Translations under genes and position numbers: made by a program | Part shown: positions 12,691 to 25,000 of the stretch, one piece after another | How the letters are laid out: the number at the start of each line of letters is the position of its first letter | How positions within the stretch are numbered: the first letter of the stretch is position 1 | Origin: Bradysia coprophila | Taxonomy: Eukaryota > Arthropoda > Insecta > Diptera > Sciaridae | NCBI RefSeq assembly: GCF_014529535.1 | Contig: NC_050735.1 | Location: 11,543,739 to 11,607,738, forward strand | DNA length: 64,000 nt | Reading direction: 5' to 3' | Notes under the pieces: generated by a model | The model's input: only the letters and a program-made list of their open reading frames with translations | What the model was told of the DNA's origin: nothing | The model's database searches: none

Positions 12691-15600
12691 TTAGTATAAC
12701 TTATCGTTTTCAATGTAAAATCTCCAGAAAAACTGACTCTTGAGCACACAGGTCGGAGGAAACAATATGAAAAATATGACCATGTAAAATGTTGACATAA
12801 AAGCTCTGCTCCTATCTTGAACATTCGAAATATTCGGGGTCTTATGCAATCAGGAGTCATGGTGTCTCGGTGTGAATAAAATCATACAACCGACACGCCT
12901 ACGTGTTTGAAAATTTAAAGGCTTTTTGACGTTGGAAAAATGAGTGTTCGTGCTAGGAGCAGTGCTATGCAGAAAACATAAGGGGCAAGTGTAATTGTTT
13001 TTTCATGTATGAAGAAAAATGATAACGGCAGCTCAAGCCCTGACTCTGAGAGGTAGAACTCGGATTTTTTAACCCTTTTTAAACGACCTGCGCATATATT
13101 CCAGAATTTTTTTAGAGTTAAGGAAGTAAGAAATTGGTGTGTCTTAGTCTTAGGGTACCACACAAACGTACATTGTCAACTTATTGCGAAAACGGTTATG
13201 GTTTTAGTTTTTGCGTGATCTGTGTTGTGTGTTGCAATAATTTCTCATATTTTCCAAATCACTTCCGATTAAACTGTTAAAACTATCCATTGATTTCTAA
13301 GCATATCGAACTGATTTTTGCGGTCGAATAATGTTTTGTGGTCAAGACACACGAGACATGGATATTTCGAAACAATATTCAAATGATTGTCGCAGTATAT
13401 TTCGTATCACCGTTACATATTCCATGACAATTTTTTTTCCATGACACTTACCCAGACGACATTTATCCATGATCTATTCCAAATGATTCTGCAACATTCA
13501 CTTAGCTTTCTGCAACAGAAACTACCGAACACACTCACAATATGCAGAACTATCAATATTTTGTCACTCTTCATTTCGCAGTTGTATCCAGAGGGATTAC
13601 CACTCTGTACTGTACCATTAATACTATTTATCAATCACCTTGTCACCAAATTAACGTTATTTTTCAGTTAAACATTTTTTTCCTTCACACATTTCTTACG
13701 ACGACGTGCTAAATCACGTTCAAACGTCTTGTGCGAACTAAAATGATATCTTTATTTTCAGACATAACCGAACCATAAAAATCATTGTCTATTCCACAAA
13801 AGTATTTTAAATTTAATATGACCGAAATGAAGCCCTACCATGTCCACTTACTGGTAGTCCCATACATAACAAAAAATAACGTCAACTTGCATATGAATCA
13901 AAGTGTTTGTTGACCTGCCCGTTCGATTTGTACACAAAATATATTTTTTTATTTTCAAATCCATTCTTTACATATTGGAACTGATATGTCTTTATAGTTA
14001 AAATTGTGTGTTTTGTGCCTCAAACGATAGCAATCTAATGTAACGAGCTCTCTCGTGTCGAATTGTGTTATATGTATATCGACCACTGTGCGGTATTAAT
14101 TTCAATAATAATTGAGTCCGTCGTGTAATCGCTTTCGGAATTTTAATATCTTGATTAAGGTAAACTTGAAAAATGCAAAACGTTCGCCTGCGAATTGTAG
14201 CGAGGTCTTCGTTTTGGTATTTAATTTTCTGTACCAAAAGCAGTAGGGTGACCAGATATTGGATTTGAAACTTTTCAACATACACACTTTAATAGAGAGC
14301 TTAACCCCTTAGCTATATAGAATTTCAAAATGGCTGCGAGGAATGAGTGTATACTACTATATGTTATTCTGTCAAGTCAGACTGACTGTTGTTTTGATAT
14401 TGATAAGATTTTAGGAAATTATTCTATTATTCATAATGCTTTGCATCAATTGTATCAATTGCCAAAGTATTGTAGATTCACCTATTCGCATAATGTGCGA
14501 ATAGCCTCTCGTTCGCTATTAGCACAGATCGAACGAAAATTACTAGGATAGCTTGAAATGCCTTTACGTTTAATTTCACAATGGAAAGTATTCCCTTGGC
14601 CAGATTTAAACACATTCTCTACACAATAGAAGACTATTAGTCGAATTGACTTGAATTGCGTCCTAGAGTCCTAATAATGTACGGATAGCCTTTCGACTAT
14701 TTTAATGAAAGATAATACTCACAGTCGGTGACTTTGTAAGTGACGTATTTCGTTTCAGCTGTTTTACAGTTGATCCACTCATACAAGCAAATATGGTTTA
14801 ACGTCCTTAAACGGTTTGTAAATTGTTTGTGTTTCTATTTGAGTTGGACATTCCATTTCTGTTCGAACAATCTGACGTTCCCTATTATCACGCGCATGTA
14901 TGTACATTGTTCACCCATATAAACAATCACTAACACATTTGTTTGTATGAGTCAATCAGCTGAAACAAAATGCATCACTTACTTGAAAGTCGCCGACTGT
15001 ATAAAGGCTGAGAGAGTAATTTTGCAGACATACATAAATATACTGTTATGCATGGGGTAAGTACATGCATTCAAAAGCATACACTCTTATAAAACAGACC
15101 ATTTTAAGTGAAAAAAGTTCAAATTGGTAACCCTACCTTAACATATAAAACCATATATTCATATTTAGTTAGACTGGAATTGTCTTCCAAAAACCAAACG
15201 TAAAAGTAAATCGCGCTAAGTTGTAAGACATAAAAATCATTTGTTATAAAATTGCAGAGCTGCAAACAATTTTTTTAATGATTTAACGCTTACCAAACGG
15301 TATTTTACGTTGGAATGTTATTTTCATTTCCATTGAAATACATTTTTGTGTAAACGCTATTACGTGAAAGAAATAATAAAAATTTTAACACTTTGGTCGG
15401 AAAAGTATTTGTCACACGAATTCGGATCGTATCGTTTGGGTAAAAAAAAAACACCTCAAGTGTGAGTCGTATCTTTGATCGTTGGATAAAGTTAAGAACA
15501 TTTTGTAGACACTGAAGGTAACGTAAACGTTCAGCGGATCACAAAAAATGTGAAAGTCAACTTTATTTTATTATATAGCGGTGGTAACGTCCTTACATTC

Positions 15601-16065
15601 ACTCAAGCATCATAATTTGGGTCGTTGTACATTTAGGCCTACATTTAGGAGAGATACAGATATACGCTTAAAGTTCACTAGAATTTTGCATACTTTGAGG
15701 CGTGGTTCGGAAATCACTTTTAAGCCGGTTGTCGAGACTGCACTTGTTATTGGTCGTAAAAGTCTATAAACAAACGAATGAAAATCAAATAAAATATTTC
15801 TGCTTCTGTCCACGATAACTTTTGTCTGCTGGTGCCTGGTGGTGCTTCAAGGCCAGGTGAAGGTGTTTACTATAGCAAAAATTTTAAATAACTTCACCTG
15901 GCCTTAATTAAAGATCGCATCAAATCTTATGTATACATTTTACTTCGGAGATAAAAACTTCTCAGATTATCTTTGTGTCATAACAATTCTTGTATAATCA
16001 CTGTATCACAGATAATCAGTAGATAAACTTGGTTGAATATCAAATCTTCAGCAAAAAAGAATAAA
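12691..16065. other. Intergenic stretch, mostly featureless
   Basis: No gene could be supported. At 12942-12967 lies a fragment of the GAGCAGTGC-type MITE end. At about 15848-15907 a small inverted repeat (AGGCCAGGTGAAGG and its inverse CTTCACCTGGCCTT) marks a mini-MITE of about 60 bp. The short frames at 13387-15813 occur on both strands and look accidental. Confidence 0.45.
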
Positions 16066-17115
<1,050 letters not shown>

Positions 17116-18956
17116 GGTATGTTATTGCGAGACAAATGATTTCATATGTCTTCTCGACTGTACAGCAAAATTTTTGTCAGATCAGAGAATTAAGTTTTTG
17201 GTCAGAAATTTTTGAATATTAGAACCACTATGGTATGCTCATTATTGAATATGAGGAATGATAATAAAGATTTTAAAATCACCGAGTCGACTATTTCGTT
17301 CAATCTTTGCACTCGCACTATAATCATTCCTCTGTGATCATTCATAAAGTATGTCAAGCGTGGCGACTATTTATTCCAAGCATCAAGCAGAGTAATGAAA
17401 AAATTATAATTAGTCACTCGATTCTTTCACCGCCCTAATAAAAGTAGTTTTTTTTTTGCTAGAGAGGGTATTGAGTAAAATCATACTCTATTTGACATAC
17501 AGATCAATATCTACTACAAGAGTGTTAAAAGAGCGTAAAAACAGGGGAAAAAACAAAACAGTTAATTTAACAGATCTCGATGAGTGATATGGGTGAAATT
17601 TCTACTATCTTTTAACACAACATAGACCGTTATGATGAGAGAGAACGAAATATAATTTAGACCAGTTACCTTAGGGGATATGTCAAAAATGTATATGAAA
17701 ATATGCAATGACAAGTAAAGGTTACAGTTTCCTTTCTCTAATTATTACATAAAAACATTAGAACAAACGTTAAATCCCGACCTGATCATAAGGCAAGTGC
17801 AAATAAAGGATTTCTCTACCGTAAGGCAAAGTTTTATATACCGATACAATGTGTTGGTTTGCAACAATGGTTGTTCCGAACCCTTCGGTAATGTTTGAAT
17901 AAGAAGTGTTATAGAGTGTTATAAAGTACCCCAAGGCAAGTTAAAATAAACTGGTCTTCTGTCCTCTCGCTTTCAATATACCACGTTGAAAGAGAAGCAA
18001 ATACTTTGTCAAGTACCTAAAGGCAAGTTATAATAACTAGTATTCGGTTCTCTCGCTCTGATCATAACAGTCTATACTAGTAAACTAACTGTTGGAAGAG
18101 CCCTCTGGCACATACTTTGTAAAGCGATAGGTGAACTTTGAACATATAAGCGCGAATGATTATTGTCATAGCATCTGCAACCAAGCAGTCCAAACACACT
18201 TTAAAACATTTTGGTCCAAAAAAATATGAAAAACCACTTAAAACAGCAAAGATATCTCAATTTTAGTTTTCATTTCCATACTAAATCGCAAAATAGAAAA
18301 ACTGACAGATCGTAACAAAGGAGAAAAAAGCTCTCTCTGACGTATAAATTTATACGACTAATGGCATGGATTCACGTAACACGCGTCATCTCCGAATAAG
18401 TTACTGACAACACAAGTTCGATACTTTGAAATTAAATGCTTCCCGTGACTTTATGTTCACTCTGTTCCATTATCGGTGGAACGATACAAAAGACATGCGC
18501 AAGTTGATAAAAACTAAACTCAGAAACTCAATATGACGACAAGAGTGTAACAACGCGAGAGTGTTTCACTGGTGTAGTGTACTCAGCGTATCACACGATC
18601 ATATGGTTCTCGGGTGGCATATTTTCTTTTACAACTTAGATTATTTATAACACTGAAATTGACTTATTGAAACCGAAAATAATTATGTTTTCCGTCTCAA
18701 TGCGGTGTCATCTTGGTTGATAAAACGAAAATAGTGAGTGAGTTTTTGCTATTTGCTTGTTTGCACAGCACAACGTAGAAATAAAAATGAGTGACTAATC
18801 GTGGCATTATTAGAACGTATGGCTACATTATTTCTAGAGACTGTTTTCTGTCGCTGAAAAATTGGCATTGAATTTTTATTTTATTTTTCCATTCAATCGC
18901 ATTTGTATACACACAGTGTATGAGAGATCGCTTGCGATCGTTTTCAGTGTGCTCAT
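17116..18956. other. Intergenic region between the DHRS4-like gene and MTF-1
   Basis: Apart from the foldback-like repeat listed separately, I see no exons. The last several hundred bases before 19074 should contain the MTF-1 promoter and 5' untranslated region. I could not identify a convincing metal-response element or TATA box. Confidence 0.4.
17685..18110. mobile_element. Copy of a foldback-like element with subterminal repeats
   Basis: The left end (TGTCAAAAATGTATATGAAA at about 17681) is the same as at about 51087. Inside are two direct copies of a unit of about 70 bp containing CCAAGGCAAGTTAAAATAAA, CTGGTCTTCTGTCCTCTCGC and GAGAAGCAAATACTTTG. The same unit occurs at 20363-20512, and at 51103-51812 in both orientations. 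No coding capacity is visible. Confidence 0.6.
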
Positions 18957-19073
18957 GTGTATGCGCATCAGAGATTAAACCGAGAGTTCAGTAAATATAT
19001 ACTGACATTTGTTTTATACACCCATGTTCAATGTGTCAGATTAAAAAGAAAATTGGGAAAGTACGAGTTAAAT

Positions 19074-22000
19074 ATGGAGACGGAATTTTCGACCAAAAGT
19101 GAAAAATTTGACGATCTACTGTTGGACAATTTCATATCGGACGATTTGCAATATTGTATTGAAGCGTTTGACGGGAATACGGAACAGGTGCCGAACGTAT
19201 TGGGTCAAATCTCATCGACTGTGTTCAGTTCGTTTCCATTGGAAAATTTTGCACAGAAACGCGATACGACATTTTTAGACTGTATTGACTTGGATGAAGA
19301 TGCGAGGTACCTATATTTCGTTTCTAACTGTAGTACTTAACTTTAGTGGGTAGTTGTTTGACTGCGTGATTCATTTTTATCGTTTGGACATATTTTTGCG
19401 GTTGCTTTGAAATAACAATTTGGATTTTTTTCTCCTAAATTTCAAAAGAAAACTCACGCCCCCGGATTCAAGAGCTTGAATAGAAAAGAAATTTGCATTT
19501 TTTGTTTTTGTTTTTTTTTTGTTGTCAACATTTTCCGTTTTTTACACTTGAAATTTAATCAAAATGAAATTGTATCAATCAGTTACATCGATGAATTGTC
19601 CTCGTCTGTTCGGCCATGTGACTCCCGTTACAATGACTGTGATCTATCATCAACATCAACAAACGTAACGACAGAGGTACACCCATTCGTGAACAAGTGT
19701 GTTGTTATTATCGGCCAAATTTTATTTAATGCCTTTGTGCAGAGCGCCTTTGTAACACAATATAAATCTAACCGAAAACTCAGCTGATGTTTTAAGCGCT
19801 ATATTTCTTAAGCTCATTTACGCTCATCATTAACAAAATAGTTCTCTAATATAGGAACCATTGATATAAGCAAGTATCTGGACATTAATGCATTGTCGAT
19901 GTCGATGAGAACAAAATTTCCGCTAGAAATTAACCTGCAAATAATAAACCTGCGTCTTTAGAAACTATACAGAAAGCTCTATAGTTCTCCATAACTTCGA
20001 ACTTCTCTTGCTTAGGTTTAACGTATTACTATAGCTAAACGTAGCAACGCGAAGGAGACCTAATTCAAATTTCTCAATTGTTATCCTGTCAAATTAATCA
20101 AACTAAAAGAGTGTTACGATGAAAGAGAAGAAGCAACGCACTGCTCCTAGCATGAACACTCCTTTGACAAATGTCCAATTTGGAGGCTTTTGTGATGAGA
20201 TCTACCGCTTAAGATTGATAGTATTGTGTGTTTTAACTCATACAACGAAAACAAGTCATCTATCTTTACGAAAGAAACGCAGTGCCTACTGTGACTTAAT
20301 CAGCCTCCAAATATTTCTTATGTTCATGCTAGGAGCAGTACGTTGGAAGAAGATGTTTTGACAAGTACCCCAATGCAAGTTAAAATAAACTGGTCTTCTG
20401 TCCTCTCGCTCTCAACGTACCACGATGAAAGAGAAGCAAATACTTTGTGTACCCCAAGGCAAGCTATAATAACTAGTCTTCGGTTTTTTCGCTCTGATCA
20501 TAACAGTCTATTAAAAAATTTCTTTTTCATGTTAGCGATGAGAAAATCCTTACTTTGTCCACTTGAAGCGTTGTGAAAATGGCGTTTTTCGCAAAACGTA
20601 AGCATGAAAAACGTTGTGTTCACCTCGGGGAGAAAATAGTTTGCGATCAGAGCGAAGCGATTAACTATTGTTCTTCTGTCACGTTTGACAGTATAGTATT
20701 GAAAAAGAAAAATTTGAATTAGGTCTTCTTGCTTAGGTTGCTATAGGTTTCATCCAAGGTGAAATGAAATGTCACAACGTCATCCATAGAGCCATAACCT
20801 CAACCCTATTAACAATGCAATTGTCAAAATAACAAAGAACAATTAGTTGTGGTTACGGTCAACGCACTGTCGACTTCTAATTGAATGATGTCAAAGTCAG
20901 CTTTGGTGCTTGACAGTGCGTTGTTATGAATGGATGACATCGGTTCGTGTTCGGTTCATTTTGTGCGGCTGAACCGTTGCTTGGAAGAAGTATATGTAGC
21001 CACAATGGTATACTTACAATAAATGAAACAAAATGTTGTGATGTATCCTATTGATTGCGTGCGTAAGAACTTAGTTTTCTCGACTCATGAAGAGTGTAGA
21101 TGCCAGAAAAGCCAATGACAATAGTGATAATTCGTGTGAAATTTATTGATCCGAGGCGAAGCCGATGTCAATAAAGACACGAAAACGAGACTTTTCAACT
21201 ATTATCCCGAGTTATGAAATGGATTTACAGGCTTTTGAAACTTAAACCAATTTTCTTGTTTTCCCTAGGTGTGTAATAAGCAACTTTCGACCCTAGGGAA
21301 AACAAAACATGTATTATTACATGACTTGGAACGAAAATTCGCCCTGCTAAAGAGTATAAATTACAGTTACCCAATTATATTATGACTATCGGATTGTAGG
21401 ATTCATTACTTTTACATCCTACATACTTCCCACATTCAATTGAACCAACGAATTCAGTTTAATTTTTGATTTTGTCGATTGGCACCATTGACATACAAGT
21501 GTTCTCGTTGTTTGTTTGTGGTGGCACCACATACATTGCGTGTCCAAGCAGTTAAAGAAGCACTAGGTAGCGTCAATCAAAATTCTGAAAGGACAATTTT
21601 GATTGACGCTACCTGGTACTTCTTTAACTGCTTGGGCACGCGAAGTATATAGTGCCACCACAAGCAGATAATGGGAACTAACTACTTGTATGTCAATGGT
21701 GCCAATCGACAAAATCAAAATTGAAATTGAATTCGTTGGTTCAATTGAATGTGGGAAGTGTGTAGGATCTAAAAGTAATGAATCCCACAACCGTAGGGGT
21801 ACATAAGTTGGGGAAGGTGTTTTTTTTGGCTTGGTTTGCAGCCAACAACCATTACCTATTATGAAATCTGATGCTAATTGACAGCGACGGCAACGAAAGC
21901 GATGAAATCTAGCTAGTCCTAGTAGTATGATCTTTTATAGCATATACCACAGTAGCACGTTCATTGTTCAAACTAAACGAAGGAAAAGATTTCGTACTAA

Positions 22001-25000
22001 TCTCTTGAAAACGCTTGCATCAAAAGAAGTAACAGATTCGATCATTCTAATGTAGTTATCTATTTGCCGCCTGAGAAAGGTTATTAAACAAAAAGTTACT
22101 CATTCCGCATTAGTTTCAAAGACTATGATGTTCTTCACAACAAATGTGAAAACTGACTAAACTCTTGTTCAGCACTAACTCCCACAAGCATAAGTACAAA
22201 GCAGAGATAAAATTGACTTTTATCAGCAAAAACAAATTTTAATTGTGTTTCGTATCACATACATGTTTGTACAGCAGACGTTTTTCTAAAGTGCTTCGAT
22301 TCAATAGTATAAAATATAATTTCAAGTTAAGGTTTTTTTTTTATGTTTCTGCACTGGTGTGTAAGAGAACGACTAGATTAGATATAACAAAAAAAAATCC
22401 GCAACAGATCTGCACGTAAAAGTAATAAATTTGCTTTTTACTTTTAAAATTCTCACAAAAAAATTGTTTTGAAATTTCGGATCGGCTGGCATTTGATTTC
22501 ATAGTTGTTGTTTCGTGTGTTAACATACTGACTCCGGTTGTGATTCATCAACTTTATCTGGATTAGACCATGCTTTAAGAGATAGACCCAGAAACACCGA
22601 GAAGTATGTATATGTAATGTATGAATTTCGTAGTGTTCTGAACCACTTCACCTGTTTTATTTCCGCTGTATGTGGCAAAAAAGGCCCATTACCAATCTCA
22701 GATGATACAACAGATTTTGAAATAAAAACGACATTGAGCGAATTTTGCTCGAAACAATGTCTGGAAAATGTCATGTTGATTATCTTTTTACAACTGAAAC
22801 AACAACATCCTCTGTGTGGGACGTGGAAAGCACTTTCATTGTTTCGTATGACAAAACTGACCTAAATTCTTTCTTTTTTTTAAAGCTGAACGTGCTTGCT
22901 AAAAGACCGACAACACACCAACACACGAACAATTTTGCGATGATGGGATCGACAAGTGTGGTGCGTTTTCTATTGTAATCAGATATTCACCACAGGCTAA
23001 AAAATGGAAAAGGCAGAATAATTGCCGATCCCATCATCGCAAAATTGTTCGTGATTTTTCGGCCTAACCAATGACCAGGGGATTTGAGAAATTTTAAAAA
23101 TTCTTCAAATACTCATTAGGAATTTCAGACAGAGCCCACTAACTGTTTGGATATTTTTGCAGGATTTGAAGGAATTTGAAAGGAAGAAATTGCTTGGGTC
23201 ATTACAAAAATGATATCCTTTCGGCAGTAACAGCGGTCGTTCCTGCAATCAAATTAACATTGTTTATCACCCTAATGAAGTTACTCCTAGAGGGTCATTA
23301 GCATAGCGAATCATTTTTCTTTCTATGTCTTTAGGCCGAAAACACACGAACAATTTTGCGACGATGGGAAAATCCATCGTAATCCATTGTAATCAGATAT
23401 TCACCACAGGCTAAACAATGGAAAAGGCAGAATAATTGTCGATCCCATCATCGCAAAATTGTTCGTGATTTTTCGGCCTAACCAATGACCAGGAATTTGA
23501 GAAATTTTAACAATTCCTCAAATACTCATTAGGAATTTCAGACAGAGCCCACTAACTGTTTGGATATTTTTTGCAGGATTTAAAGGAATTTGAAAGAAGT
23601 AAATTGCTTGGGTTTTCACAAAAATGATATCCTTTCGCCAGTGACAACGGTCATTCCTGCAACCAAATTAACATTGTTTATCACCCGAATGAAGTTACTC
23701 CTAGAGGGTCATTAACATAGCGAATCATTTTTCTTTCTATGTCTTTAGGCCGAAAACACACAAACAATTTTACGATGATGGGATCGACAAGTGTGGTGCG
23801 TTTTCCATTGTAATCAGATATTCATCACAGGCTAAACAATGGAAAAGGCAGAATAATTGTCGATCCCATCATCGCAAAATTGTTCGTGATTTTTCGGCCT
23901 AACCAATGACCAGGGGATATGAGAAATTTTTAAAAATTCCTCAGCCGAATGAAGTTACTCCTAGGCCGAAAACATACGAGCAATTTGGCGTTGATGGGAT
24001 CGACAATCCTGCCGCGTTTTCCATTGAAATCCTATATTCACCACAGGCGAAACAATGGAAAACGCAGCATAATTATCGATCCAATCAAAGCAAAAATGAT
24101 GGAGTGTTTCGACCTTAGATCATCTACCTAATTAAGCTCTTACATCTTTAATCAGTTGTAAAAAGTCTGATCTAAAACGAGAAGTGATGCAATGCACGTT
24201 GATTTGTGGTAATTCTGCTAACCGATGAGCATTCAGCTGAGAACTAATTAGTGACTTAATGTGATGAAATTGGACAACTAAATTCTGTCCAAATTAACAA
24301 GTTCATCGAAATAACCACGACTGACCATAAAAAATCGAAATTTTAAATTTTCTTGCAGAGTTCTGATTCAAATCAAACAATGGGTCGATATCGCTGTAAC
24401 TATGATCATTGTACGCGGAGCTACAGCACGGTTGGTAATCTAAAAACTCATTTGAAGAGACATCGAGGGGAGTATAGATTTAAGTGTGCGGAAGAAAGTT
24501 GCAACAAAGCTTTTCTGACGTCATACAGTTTAAAAATTCACACCAGAGTTCACACCAAAATAAAGCCCTACCAATGCACAGTTGAAGTGTGTAACAAAGC
24601 TTTCAATACACGGTACCGGTGAGTCTACATTTTGAACATAGGAAGGTTACATATTGAGGTTTGGGTAAACACTGTTTTCATAATTTTCAAAGGCTTCGCG
24701 CACATTTACGACTGCACAATGGAGAGACATTCAACTGTAACATCTGTGAGAAATTTTTTACCACCTTAAGTGACCTGAAAAAACACTCTCGTACCCACAC
24801 TCAGGAACGGCCATATAAGTAGGAAATGTGATGAAATCAAAGTGAAAATTATTGACAAACGAATAATTTTACAGATGCCTCGAGGAAGGATGTGGTAAGG
24901 CGTTCAATTCGTCGCACCATCTGAAAACGCATTATCGAACACACACAGGTTAGTACCAATACGTCTGCATAACATTATGGTATGGATGGTAAATTTAGTT

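Noticed and set aside
24358-24361. Direct join of MTF-1 exon 1 to exon 3 using an unusual CAGAG acceptor
   Set aside because: It would keep frame, but the 94-bp exon at 19583-19676 restores phase with normal splice sites on both sides, which is simpler.
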